From: Pseudomonadota bacterium
GTDB lineage: Bacteria > Pseudomonadota > Gammaproteobacteria > Burkholderiales > Burkholderiaceae_B
Direction: 5' to 3'
DNA: 64,000 nt
NCBI GenBank assembly: GCA_023440825.1
Contig: JAEXRL010000009.1
Coordinates: forward strand, 248,001-312,000
The position numbers and the translations under genes were made by a program. Position 1 is the stretch's first letter. Each line of letters opens with the position of its first letter. The notes below the pieces were generated by a model that worked only from the letters and a program-made list of their open reading frames with translations, searched no databases and was not told where the DNA came from. This document shows positions 7,898 through 16,536 of this stretch, piece by piece.

Positions 7898-8812
7898 ATG
7901 CACAAGCTCAATGCGCATTCTTTAATGTTATTGGCCGATATCATGGATGCGGGCAATCTAAGCTTGGCGGCACGACGCGCTAAAATGAGTCGAGCCAATA
8001 TTAGCTACCATTTAACGCAGCTTGAGAAAAGCGTCGGACAGCAGTTAATCCGGCGCACAACGCGTAGCCTGGCACCTACGGAATTAGGGCTAAAGCTTTA
8101 TCAGCACGCCTGTCACATACGTAATGAATTAGAAGCCGCACAAGAGTCAATAAGCACGTTGGGGAAAAGCTTGCATGGCTCTGTGCGTCTGAGTGTGCCG
8201 ACAGGATTCGGTGCGCTGGTGATGTCAGACTGGCTAATCGACTTCAAAAAGCAGTATCCGCATATTGCTTTGAACCTATTGTTTGAAAACAAAGTGGACG
8301 ATTTACTCAGAGACGAGGTTGATATCGCCATTCGCGTCATGTCCGAGCCACCTCAAGCTTTAGTTGCCACTGAGTTGGCGCGGGTACGTTATGTGGTGTG
8401 CGCGTCCCAGGCCTATACCATTCAGCACGGGATTCCCGATGATTTACAAGGCTTGGCGCAGGTTCCCATTATTACCTCGGCGGTAGAAGGAACAGATTTG
8501 CGTGTGGCAGCTTATAAGGATCAGCAGCGTTACGAGCTACGAATACAACCCACTCTGGCGTCTGAGAATTTCGCCTTTTTACGTTCTGCTATTTTGGCTG
8601 ACTTGGGCGTGGGCTTGGTGCCTGACTATGTGATCGCCGATGACGTTCACGCAGGGCGCGCAGTGCAGTCCTTGCTAGACTGGAACTTAAGCATATTTGG
8701 TACGCGTATGTATTTACTACGTATGCCGGGTCGCTATCAGACCCTTGCAACACGTACAGTCATTGATTACTTGGTGGCCAAAGCCCAAGATTGGTTCGTG
8801 CGGAACAAATAA
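7898..8812 (+). CDS. LysR family transcriptional regulator
   Basis: 304 residues. The N-terminal winged helix-turn-helix (about 18-65) carries NLSLAARRAKMSRANISYHL and LIRRTTRSLAPTELG, the LysR pattern; the rest is a periplasmic-binding-protein-like effector domain beginning near GSVRLSVPTGFG. It belongs to the group close to DsdC/AaeR-type regulators. It lies downstream of one Bug gene and may control the 1-7726 catabolic island through sites such as 2990-3010; this is inference from position. It converges with the EamA gene with only 2 bp between stops and no visible terminator. Confidence 0.92.
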   Translation: MHKLNAHSLMLLADIMDAGNLSLAARRAKMSRANISYHLTQLEKSVGQQLIRRTTRSLAPTELGLKLYQHACHIRNELEAAQESISTLGKSLHGSVRLSVPTGFGALVMSDWLIDFKKQYPHIALNLLFENKVDDLLRDEVDIAIRVMSEPPQALVATELARVRYVVCASQAYTIQHGIPDDLQGLAQVPIITSAVEGTDLRVAAYKDQQRYELRIQPTLASENFAFLRSAILADLGVGLVPDYVIADDVHAGRAVQSLLDWNLSIFGTRMYLLRMPGRYQTLATRTVIDYLVAKAQDWFVRNK

Positions 8813-8814
8813 AT

Positions 8815-9711
8815 TTAGTTGGATGGTGTACGATTTTTTTTCATGATCAAGGCCACGCCTAAAGCGGATAGGGCGACACCGCCAAGCATCCACACTGTAA
8901 TGGGCTCCTTAAATAGCAGCCAGGCCATGAAGGCCGTTGTAGGGGGCACCAGATAAAAAAGGCTGCTAACTGAGCTGGCGGCGCCGCGCAGAATAAGCAG
9001 GTAAAGCAAAGAATTACCACCCAGCGTCAGCCCTAGAACTGACCAAGCCATGGCACCAGTCAGTTCCCAGTTAATGTGTTGCTGGGCGTTTAGCCATTGC
9101 ATAGATTCAGTTTCCAGCAGGGCAAATGGAAGACTTACCGCCAGAGCAGCAAGCAACTGTATGGTGTTGGCGCTGCGCACATCGGTGTGGGTAACATAGC
9201 GCTTTTGATAAAGTGTGCCCACCGTGATGCCTAGCAAAGCGAATATGGCAAAGCCTAGATTAGTATGACTGATCTCACCGACTGCTAACTTGGTCCATAC
9301 CACCAGTAGCAAGCCACTCAGGCCAAAGCCTAAGCCCAACCATTGGCGCGCCAGTATTGCACCGCCTGTACCGGAAATCCATAAGGCAGTTAGTATGGGT
9401 TGCAAACTCACCAGCAAAGCGACCAGACCCGCTCCCATGCCTAGTTTTACTGCTGTCCACACACCGCCTAAATAGCTGGCTTGCAGCAAGCAACCAGTGA
9501 CCGCCAAGTGCAGCCACTGACTCCCTTGTGTTGGCCAACTTGCCCTACCTAGAAAGGCCCATAACAAAAAGCACAGTAAGGAGAGGGCGTAACGCAGAGC
9601 AAGAAAGCTCATGGGGGGTGCATAGGGCATGCCATAGCGAGCCACAATAAAACCAGTGCTCCAGATCAGCACGAAAATTAATGGAGTAGAACGTATCCAG
9701 AGTGAGGGCAT
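8815..9711 (-). CDS. EamA/DMT family transporter
   Basis: 298 residues, with ten hydrophobic segments in two EamA repeats. The start PLIFVLIWSTGFIVARYGMPYAPP-type segment (11-34) is the family's helix 1 signature. Members export amino acids, sugars or other metabolites from the inner membrane; the substrate cannot be read. It starts 5 bp after the stop of the CDF exporter gene, so the two are cotranscribed. Confidence 0.88.
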   Translation of the reverse strand: MPSLWIRSTPLIFVLIWSTGFIVARYGMPYAPPMSFLALRYALSLLCFLLWAFLGRASWPTQGSQWLHLAVTGCLLQASYLGGVWTAVKLGMGAGLVALLVSLQPILTALWISGTGGAILARQWLGLGFGLSGLLLVVWTKLAVGEISHTNLGFAIFALLGITVGTLYQKRYVTHTDVRSANTIQLLAALAVSLPFALLETESMQWLNAQQHINWELTGAMAWSVLGLTLGGNSLLYLLILRGAASSVSSLFYLVPPTTAFMAWLLFKEPITVWMLGGVALSALGVALIMKKNRTPSN

Positions 9712-9716
9712 GATTG

Positions 9717-10637
9717 TTATGCCTTTTTGAGGGGACGATTAGAGTCTGGCACCGTTACTGGATCAAAGTGGGTGGTGACATCCAGTACTGCTTCAGCTTG
9801 CATGACTCGTTGCTTGGCCTCGGTGGCGATAGCGTGCCCTTGGCGTATGGTTAACTGAGCATCCATTTCCAAGTCGACCTCGACCCAAATCATATCGCCC
9901 AGTTTGCGTGTGCGCAGGTCATGTATGCCTTGTACGCCTGGTGTGTTGCAAAGTAGAGCACGAATGCGGTCCTCGGTTTCGGCATCGACAGCCCGGTCAG
10001 TCAGATCATGAAAAGCACCCAGCGAAAACTTCCAGCCCATGCGTGAAACCATGACGCCGACCAGTGCGGCGGCCAAGGGATCGGCCAACGGTAGACCGCA
10101 TAGGTTAGCCAGCACGCCTATGCTGACAATGAGTGATGAAGCCGCATCGGAGCGGGCATGCCAGGCGTTGGCAATCAGCATGGTAGAGCGCACGCGTTTT
10201 GCCACTTTGAGCATGTAGCGAAACAGCAGTTCTTTGCCAACGAGGGCGAAGCAGGCGACGGCCAAGGCTATAGGATGTACGGTGGCAATTTGAGACGGGT
10301 TTTGCAGGCTATTTGCGGCATTCCAGAGCATACCCAGACCTACGGCCAGTAAAATCAGGCCTATGGCCATGGTGGCGGCAGTCTCATAACGCAGATGGCC
10401 GTAATGGTGATCGTCGTCAGCGGCCTTACTGCTGTGCTTGTTGGCCAATAGCACAATGAAATCGGACACCAAGTCCGAAAGCGAGTGTATGGCGTCGGCC
10501 ACTAGAGCTTGGGATTTGGCAAGTATACCGATAATAAGTTGCAGGCTGGCCAGCAACAGATTAACGATGACGCTGACCCACGTCGATCGTTGACTGGCAC
10601 GCGTGCGTTCTAGGTTTTCGCGGTGGTAAGAGCTCAT
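9717..10637 (-). CDS. Cation diffusion facilitator (zinc-type CDF) exporter
   Basis: 306 residues from the ATG at 10637. Six transmembrane helices and a C-terminal cytoplasmic metal-sensing domain match the YiiP/FieF fold. The transport site is H51-x3-D55 (DAIHSLSD) and H160-x3-D164 (NAWHARSD). This HD/HD set is usual for zinc-selective CDFs, whereas FieF itself uses DD/HD. A cytoplasmic DDDHHYGH (75-82) loop is also metal-binding-like. An upstream start at 10742 lies inside the hairpin that follows allE, so I reject it, although the site before 10637 is weak. It is probably in one operon with the EamA gene. Confidence 0.87.
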   Translation of the reverse strand: MSSYHRENLERTRASQRSTWVSVIVNLLLASLQLIIGILAKSQALVADAIHSLSDLVSDFIVLLANKHSSKAADDDHHYGHLRYETAATMAIGLILLAVGLGMLWNAANSLQNPSQIATVHPIALAVACFALVGKELLFRYMLKVAKRVRSTMLIANAWHARSDAASSLIVSIGVLANLCGLPLADPLAAALVGVMVSRMGWKFSLGAFHDLTDRAVDAETEDRIRALLCNTPGVQGIHDLRTRKLGDMIWVEVDLEMDAQLTIRQGHAIATEAKQRVMQAEAVLDVTTHFDPVTVPDSNRPLKKA

Positions 10638-10730
10638 GGCATTAGAGGGCAGGGGATAGTCATCTTCAGTGTACACAGTCCTGTCTGTGAGCAGCTTATC
10701 CCGTCTGTATTTCGGGCGCATAAACGACAG

Positions 10731-10751
10731 CAGCCCCTGCAAGAGGGGCTG
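10731..10751 (-). terminator. Hairpin after allE
   Basis: CAGCCCCT/AGGGGCTG forms a perfect 8-bp stem with a 5-nt loop, 25 bp after the allE stop on the minus strand. The T tract after it is weak (CTGTCGTTT), so termination may be partial and let some transcription into the CDF gene. Confidence 0.5.
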
Positions 10752-10775
10752 TGTGGACGTGCAGACTAGGGATGC

Positions 10776-11618
10776 TTACCGACGTGGGTCTGCACCTATG
10801 GTCAGATTGGCGTGACGGTTGACGTCTTTGTAGAGCAAGTAGCGGAAACGGCCTGGGCCGCCTGCATAGCAGGCTTGTGGGCAGAATGCACGTAGCCACA
10901 TGAAGTCGCCAGCCTCCACCTCAACCCAGTCTTGGTTCAGGCGATAGACAGCCTTACCTTCCAGAACGTAGAGACCGTGCTCCATAATATGCGTTTCAGC
11001 AAAAGGGATCACGCCACCGGGTTCGAAGTTTACGATATTGACGTGCATATCGTGGCGCATATCAGCCATATCGACAAAACGCGTGGTGCTCCAGCGGCCT
11101 TCTGTGTCAGGCATCACCAGTGGGGCCACATCCTTTTCGTTGGTGACAAATGCTTCGGGGGCGTCCAGACCCTCTACACGTTGGTAGCGCTTACGAATCC
11201 AGTGAAAGCTGGCCAGGTCTTGGCTACGGTTATGTAAAGACCAATTGGTAGAAGGCGGAATAAAGGCGTACCCCCCCTCTTGCAAGGTATGTTTTGTACC
11301 ATTTAGGGTTAGCTCTACCTCACCGCTCACGACGAAAATGACGCCCTCAGCTTCGGGGTCGTTTTCAGGTGTATCGCTACCGCCTTGGGGGCTCAGCTCT
11401 ACGATGTACTGCGAGAACGTTTCGGCAAAGCCTGATAATGGGCGAGCTAGCACCCACATACGCATATTGGTCCAGCCAGGCAGGTGGCTGGTAACGATAT
11501 CTTGCAATACGCCTTTGGGCAGTATGGCATAGGCTTCCGTGAACATGGCACGGTCGGTGAGCAGCTGAGTTTGTGGCGGGTGGCCGCCAGCAGGGGCGTA
11601 ATAGCTTACTTTAGACAT
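10776..11618 (-). CDS. allE: (S)-ureidoglycine aminohydrolase
   Basis: About 280 residues in a bicupin arrangement. The second cupin has the metal site AETHIMEHGLYVLEG (H, H and E plus a later Q/H), as in AllE/YlbA, which releases ammonia from S-ureidoglycine to give S-ureidoglycolate in the purine-ureide pathway. The N-terminal YYAPAGGHPPQTQLLTDRAM region is typical of the family. The start at 11618 (MSKVSYY) is chosen over 11711 because the extra 31 residues are unlike the family. AllA, which uses the product, is 35 kb away at 45957. A LysR gene is divergent. Confidence 0.9.
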   Translation of the reverse strand: MSKVSYYAPAGGHPPQTQLLTDRAMFTEAYAILPKGVLQDIVTSHLPGWTNMRMWVLARPLSGFAETFSQYIVELSPQGGSDTPENDPEAEGVIFVVSGEVELTLNGTKHTLQEGGYAFIPPSTNWSLHNRSQDLASFHWIRKRYQRVEGLDAPEAFVTNEKDVAPLVMPDTEGRWSTTRFVDMADMRHDMHVNIVNFEPGGVIPFAETHIMEHGLYVLEGKAVYRLNQDWVEVEAGDFMWLRAFCPQACYAGGPGRFRYLLYKDVNRHANLTIGADPRR

Positions 11619-11810
11619 GGTTTTCTCGGTAAATATACTCAAAACTCCGCGGAGGCGGCTGTCTGTTTGCCGAAGAGCGTGATGTTGGCTGCGATGCAGG
11701 AACATTAGCATTGGCTACCTGTACACCATAACGATACTTTTAGCTATTTACAAATTAAATGTATTAATCTAAGGTATTTGTTTTTTGAATTGTTGAGGCG
11801 GGCGCAGAGC

Positions 11811-12692
11811 ATGAGTAAGCGATTACTAGAGCTGGACCTACTGCAGGCTTTTTTGGCGGTTATCGATTTAGGTAGTTTTACTAGCGCTGCGGAGCGTTTA
11901 CATTCCACCCAGTCTACGATTAGTCAGAAGGTCAGACGACTGGAAGAGCGTGTTGGCCACAAGTTACTAGAGCGCAATAGTCGTAGGGTATTGACGACGG
12001 AAGCGGGGCAGATTGTTCTGGCCTATGCCCGTCAGATGGTAAACGTGAATGATCAGCTTTTTGAGGCCCTATCTGGTGCGTTGGTAACGATTACGGTGCG
12101 TCTTGGTGTGCCCGATGATTTTGCAGGTGGCAAAACGACACGTGCGCTGGCTCAATTCAGTCAACACTATCCACAGGTCAAGCTAGAAGTAAGCAGTGGT
12201 TTAAGTAGTGACCTGATACAGGCCTATGACCAAGGCGAATTAGATTTGGTACTCATTAAGCAAAGGCAGCATAGCCGTGAAGCGGTCATTCGTTTACCGG
12301 AAAAAACGGCCTGGGTGGATAGTGCTACTCATCCTGCTTTTCATCAGGATCCCATACCGTTAGTCACCTTTCCTAAACGCGGGGTTTATCGCGAGGAAAT
12401 CATTAGTGCTGTTGAGTCATTAGGACGCCGTTGGCGTATTAGTTTCACCAGCTCAAGCTTGCGCGGCATACAGGGTGCAGTAGCCGATGGTATGGGGATT
12501 AGTTTATTGCCCCGGCGAGCTGTGGAGCCAGCTCATATTGAGTTAGGCATTAAGCAAGGTTTGCCGCTTATCGATGCCTTTGAGCTGGCTTTGTGCCATC
12601 GGCCCAATGCAGAGCCGCTGGTTCAGGCATTGTGTCAAATGCTGGGCAGGATGTTGCAGCAAGAAACAGCGAGTGAACAGCCTGCGGTGTAG
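11811..12692 (+). CDS. LysR family transcriptional regulator, divergent from allE
   Basis: 293 residues from the ATG at 11811; an upstream TTG at 11778 is possible, but GAGGCGG spacing supports the ATG. The DNA-binding domain contains LGSFTSAAERLHSTQSTISQ and ERNSRRVLTTEAG, and the effector domain begins near TITVRLGVPDDFAGG. It resembles regulators of the AllS/CysB-like broad group. Its divergent placement makes control of allE likely, with ureide or allantoate-type effectors as the natural guess. Confidence 0.9.
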   Translation: MSKRLLELDLLQAFLAVIDLGSFTSAAERLHSTQSTISQKVRRLEERVGHKLLERNSRRVLTTEAGQIVLAYARQMVNVNDQLFEALSGALVTITVRLGVPDDFAGGKTTRALAQFSQHYPQVKLEVSSGLSSDLIQAYDQGELDLVLIKQRQHSREAVIRLPEKTAWVDSATHPAFHQDPIPLVTFPKRGVYREEIISAVESLGRRWRISFTSSSLRGIQGAVADGMGISLLPRRAVEPAHIELGIKQGLPLIDAFELALCHRPNAEPLVQALCQMLGRMLQQETASEQPAV

Positions 12693-12762
12693 CCTTGCCG
12701 AGTGTCTAGTAGGCACACTAAGTTAATAAACGTGGCTAGCACCCGTTTAGGCTGAGTACGTA

Positions 12763-12793
12763 AAGAAAGCAGCCCGCTGTGTAGAGCGGGCTG
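12763..12793 (-). terminator. Terminator of metG
   Basis: CAGCCCGCT/AGCGGGCTG forms a perfect 9-bp stem around a 6-nt loop. On the minus strand it is followed by GCTTTCTTTA, right after the metG stop. Confidence 0.7.
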
Positions 12794-12806
12794 TGTGTTT
12801 GGATTC

Positions 12807-14876
12807 TTAGTTAATGCGCATACCGGCTTGAGCACCCGGCCAGGGCTCGAGTATATAGATGCCGTCATCGACTTTTTCGTCAGCATGGCTAGCGGCAAGC
12901 ACCATTCCTTCCGAAACACCGAAACGCATTTTTCGAGGAGCGAGGTTAGCTACCAGTACAGTGAATTTACCCACCAGCTCTTCAGCTTTATAGGCAGACT
13001 TAATGCCTGAGAACACCTGGCGTAAACGTCCTTCGCCAGCATCAAGCTCTAGCCTTAACAGCTTGTCTGAGCCCTCTACTTCGGTGCAACTGACAATTTT
13101 TGCAATACGTAAATCGACTTTCGCAAAGTCTTTTATGTCTATCGTGTCTGCGATAGGAGCACCGCCTGGTTCCACGACAGGGGCGGGTGCAGGCTCCAGC
13201 AGGCTATCCATGACTTTAGGATCTACCCGTTGCAACAAGTGCTTGAATGGGGCGATCTGGGCGGGAAGCTCAGTGACATCAGACCAGATAAAGTCGCGTT
13301 CCATGCCGAAAAGCTCGCGTGCCACTTTGCTACCCAGAGCAGGCAAAATAGGATTGAGCATGACGGATAAGGCCTTAAAACCAGCCAAGGTGCGTGAGCA
13401 AATGTCTTGCAAGGCAGCTTGTTGCTCAGCGCTTGCACTGCTAAAGCCTTTTGCCATGACCCAGGGCTGGGCGGTGTCAAAAGCCTGATTGATTTGATCG
13501 GCGTGCGCCATGATATTACGCACGGCACGGTTGTATTCGCGCTTTTCTAGATCCTGACATACCTTTGTGGCGGTCGTGTTGAGCTGTGTGAGCAGCTCGG
13601 TGGTGTCTGAGTGATAGGCCAGCTTGCCGTCAAAGTGGCGACTGATGAAGTTGGCCGCCCGACTGGCGATATTGACATACTTTCCGATTAGGTCACTGTT
13701 TACGCGGGCGATAAAGTCCTCTGGGTTGAAGTCCATGTCTTCAACATGAGAGTTCAGTTTCGCGGCCATGTAATAGCGCATCCACTCAGCATCCATGCCC
13801 AGCTCTAGGTATTTGAGTGGCGAAATGCCAGTTCCACGGCTCTTGGACATTTTTGCGCCACTGACGGTAATAAAGCCGTGTACGTTAAGCGCATCCGGTG
13901 TTTTGCGACCTGAAAACTTCAGCATGGCTGGCCAGAACAGCGCGTGAAAGTAGACAATGTCTTTGCCGATGAAGTGTACCTGTTCGGTATCTGCCTCGGG
14001 GTCAAGCAGGGCCTCGAAGTCTATGCCTTGTTTGGCACAATAGGCCTTGAGCGAGGCCAAATAGCCCACTGGGGCGTCAAGCCAGACATAAAAATATTTA
14101 CCGGGCGCATCAGGAATGGGAATACCAAAATAAGGCTCGTCGCGCGAGATGTCCCAGTCATTTAACGAGGCCTCGGCACCCTCGCCACTTCCTAACCACT
14201 CACGCGTTTTGCTCAGTACTTCCGCTTGTAGTCGGGGTTGCCCCAGAGCATTTTTACCGTGTGTCCATTCCTGTAGGAACTCAACACAGCGTGGGTCAGA
14301 TAAGCGAAAGAAGAAATGCTCCGAGCTTTTGAGCACGGGTTGTGCATTGCTCAGTGTGGAGTATGGCTCGATGAGCTCAGTAGGCGAGTACACGGCACTA
14401 CAGGCTTCGCAGGAATCACCATATTGTTCTTTGGCGTGACATTTTGGGCATTCGCCCTTGATGTAGCGATCTGGTAAAAACATTTTTTTAACCGGATCGT
14501 AAAACTGCTCAATGGTGCGCGAGTCGATAAAGCCAGCCGCCTTCAAGCGCAGGTAAATTTCCTGAGCCAGCTCAATATTTTCGGGGGAGTTGGTGCGGTG
14601 CCAGTGGTCAAAGCGTATATGAAAACCATTCAGGTATTGAGGGCGTTCGGCGGCAATGCGGGCAACCAGCTCTTCAGGGCTGATACCTTCGCTTTCCGCT
14701 TTCAGCATGATGGGAGCGCCGTGGGCGTCATCCGCCCCCACAAAGTGCACCGTGTGGCCCGACATTCGCATCGAGCGTACCCAAATATCGGCCTGGATAT
14801 ATTCCATGATGTGACCAATGTGGAAAGAGCCGTTGGCGTAAGGTAGCGCTGTCGTAACAAATATCGTGCGTGACAT
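12807..14876 (-). CDS. metG: Methionyl-tRNA synthetase
   Basis: 689 residues. The class I HIGH motif is in YANGSFHIGH (13-22), KMSKS is at 342-346, and the zinc knuckle has cysteines at 143, 146, 156 and 159. The C-terminal part from about 585 is the EMAP/Trbp111-like tRNA-binding and dimerisation domain (DFAKVDLRIAKI), as in long proteobacterial MetG. It charges methionine on initiator and elongator tRNAMet in the cytoplasm. The MetG-apbC neighbourhood is common in Burkholderiales. It is transcribed away from the small membrane protein gene's terminator. Confidence 0.98.
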   Translation of the reverse strand: MSRTIFVTTALPYANGSFHIGHIMEYIQADIWVRSMRMSGHTVHFVGADDAHGAPIMLKAESEGISPEELVARIAAERPQYLNGFHIRFDHWHRTNSPENIELAQEIYLRLKAAGFIDSRTIEQFYDPVKKMFLPDRYIKGECPKCHAKEQYGDSCEACSAVYSPTELIEPYSTLSNAQPVLKSSEHFFFRLSDPRCVEFLQEWTHGKNALGQPRLQAEVLSKTREWLGSGEGAEASLNDWDISRDEPYFGIPIPDAPGKYFYVWLDAPVGYLASLKAYCAKQGIDFEALLDPEADTEQVHFIGKDIVYFHALFWPAMLKFSGRKTPDALNVHGFITVSGAKMSKSRGTGISPLKYLELGMDAEWMRYYMAAKLNSHVEDMDFNPEDFIARVNSDLIGKYVNIASRAANFISRHFDGKLAYHSDTTELLTQLNTTATKVCQDLEKREYNRAVRNIMAHADQINQAFDTAQPWVMAKGFSSASAEQQAALQDICSRTLAGFKALSVMLNPILPALGSKVARELFGMERDFIWSDVTELPAQIAPFKHLLQRVDPKVMDSLLEPAPAPVVEPGGAPIADTIDIKDFAKVDLRIAKIVSCTEVEGSDKLLRLELDAGEGRLRQVFSGIKSAYKAEELVGKFTVLVANLAPRKMRFGVSEGMVLAASHADEKVDDGIYILEPWPGAQAGMRIN

Positions 14877-14971
14877 GAAATAAGGTATTAAAGGTTGAAC
14901 ACAAGAAGTAAGATTCTAAGTGTTATTAGTACTTTTTGCAGGTTTAAGGCCTAGCCACTGCTTCAAGACCC

Positions 14972-15029
14972 AAAAAAAGCAGCCGGCACACGTGCCGTCA
15001 CCTTATTTTAGGTGCGGTTTCTTTTTGTA
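14972..15029. terminator. Imperfect hairpin region between small membrane protein gene and metG
   Basis: Two short stems (CGGCAC/GTGCCG and CACCT/AGGTG) lie inside a larger imperfect palindrome with A and T runs at both ends, so it could end transcription on either strand. It sits downstream of the 15083-15343 gene. Confidence 0.4.
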
Positions 15030-15082
15030 ATGCTTTGGGGCAGTGGGCAAGTGCCTGCGCCTAGAGCAAGTTGGCAAGTTGT

Positions 15083-15343
15083 TTAGCGAATCTCGCGCAT
15101 TTCTATATCTGTGACATCATTTTTGCTATAGCCTGATGTTTTGGACATGGGTGACATTTTTGGTCGACGACGTTGCTGCCAATAGTTTTTGACACCAAAC
15201 GGGCGACCGCTAATGCGCGCCACTATGTATAAAATCCCGATTGCAATAGCTGTGGAAACCATGAATATGACGGCCATCAACATGCCGACCAAGGTTAACA
15301 AAGCAAACAGGGCTGTGCGGATAATCTGGTTAAATGTATTCAT
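15083..15343 (-). CDS. Small membrane protein of unknown function
   Basis: 86 residues. One long hydrophobic region at about 9-45 could form one or two membrane helices, followed by a basic segment with WQQRRR and a polar tail. I do not recognise a named family. It sits between metG and the divergent apbC, with its own possible terminator downstream, which suggests an independent short transcript. Its composition is unlike a random shadow: hydrophobic N-terminus, arginine cluster at the membrane boundary, and no gene on the other strand. Confidence 0.6.
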   Translation of the reverse strand: MNTFNQIIRTALFALLTLVGMLMAVIFMVSTAIAIGILYIVARISGRPFGVKNYWQQRRRPKMSPMSKTSGYSKNDVTDIEMREIR

Positions 15344-15444
15344 AGGGTTAGTATGACACTATCAGTTGAAAAAAATTCCTTTTTTCCGCTTTTCTTGTGG
15401 TTACAGGATATTGTTTTATCTATTTATAACAAGGTTTCGGCCCA

Positions 15445-16530
15445 ATGAATGTAAATATTGATCGATTATTGGCGGTACTGGCCACAGTTACCGACCCTCA
15501 TACCCATAAAAAACTGAAATTTGACGCGTCGACCTGTGAGGTGCGTGAGCAAAATGGTGAGCTTGAGTTGAGTCTTAAGCTGCCCTACACGGCTTACGAC
15601 ATCGATGGGGAACTGCGTCAGCGTATTGCTACTGCTATGCGTGCAGAAGGTTTGACTTTGGGTCGCTTGCATTTACAAGCCCAGATTGGCTCACACGCTG
15701 TGCAGCCCGGCCAGCGCCCACTTCCGAATGTACGCAATATTATTGCTGTTGCATCGGGTAAGGGCGGTGTGGGTAAAAGCACGACCTCGGTCAACCTGGC
15801 CTTGGCCTTACATATGCAAGGTGCCCGGGTCGGTCTGCTGGACGCTGATATCTACGGTCCTAGCGTGCCCACTATGCTGGGTTTACGTGGCAAGCCCAAG
15901 GCGCTGGAAGACAATCAGATGGAGCCCCTGATCGGCCACGGTCTGCAAGCGAACTCGATTGGTTTCATTATTGATGAAGATGCACCAGCAATATGGCGTG
16001 GTCCAATGGTGACACAGGCGCTTACGCAGTTACTAACACAAACACGTTGGAACAATCTTGACTATTTGATCATTGACATGCCTCCAGGTACGGGTGATAT
16101 TGCCTTAACGTTGGCACAAAAGGTGCCCGTTACCGCCTCTGTCATTGTCACGACCCCCCAGGATCTGGCCTTGATCGATGCCAAGCGCGGTTTGGCCATG
16201 TTCCAAAAGGTGAATATTCCTGTGTTAGGGATTGTTGAAAATATGTCTTTGCATATTTGCAGTCAGTGCGGCCACGAAGAGGCAATCTTTGGTCAGCACG
16301 GCGGCCGCGATATGGCCACTGAGTTTAATGTGCCCTGGTTGGGGGCCTTGCCCTTAAATATGAGTATTCGTAGCCAGACTGATGCCGGTACCCCTACTGT
16401 GATCGCCGCGCCAGATAGTGCTGAAGCGCGCCTCTATCAAGAGATCGCCACCCGGGTATCTGCCAATATATCTGTGCTGCCGCCAGACACATCGGCCCAG
16501 CGTCCTAAAGTTGTTCCACGTCCTTTATAA
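15445..16530 (+). CDS. apbC: Iron-sulfur cluster carrier protein ApbC (Mrp/NBP35 family)
   Basis: 361 residues. An N-terminal MIP18-like domain (about 1-90) precedes the P-loop ATPase with the deviant Walker A GKGGVGKS (105-112) and the DMPPGTGD segment (211-218). The C272-x2-C275 pair (CSQC) binds the bridging [4Fe-4S] cluster that the dimer transfers to target proteins in the cytoplasm. Length and all motifs are complete. It starts divergent from the small membrane protein gene and precedes tamA by 6 bp; cotranscription with the tam genes is likely. Confidence 0.97.
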   Translation: MNVNIDRLLAVLATVTDPHTHKKLKFDASTCEVREQNGELELSLKLPYTAYDIDGELRQRIATAMRAEGLTLGRLHLQAQIGSHAVQPGQRPLPNVRNIIAVASGKGGVGKSTTSVNLALALHMQGARVGLLDADIYGPSVPTMLGLRGKPKALEDNQMEPLIGHGLQANSIGFIIDEDAPAIWRGPMVTQALTQLLTQTRWNNLDYLIIDMPPGTGDIALTLAQKVPVTASVIVTTPQDLALIDAKRGLAMFQKVNIPVLGIVENMSLHICSQCGHEEAIFGQHGGRDMATEFNVPWLGALPLNMSIRSQTDAGTPTVIAAPDSAEARLYQEIATRVSANISVLPPDTSAQRPKVVPRPL

Positions 16531-16536
16531 CGGCCT

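Noticed and set aside
10638..10742. Upstream N-terminal extension of the CDF exporter
   Set aside because: The extension would start inside the hairpin that follows allE and adds a hydrophilic stretch not typical of the family.
14972..15029. A tRNA-dependent (T-box) leader before metG
   Set aside because: The hairpins are on the far side of a separate gene's end, are short, and T-box leaders are not expected in betaproteobacteria.
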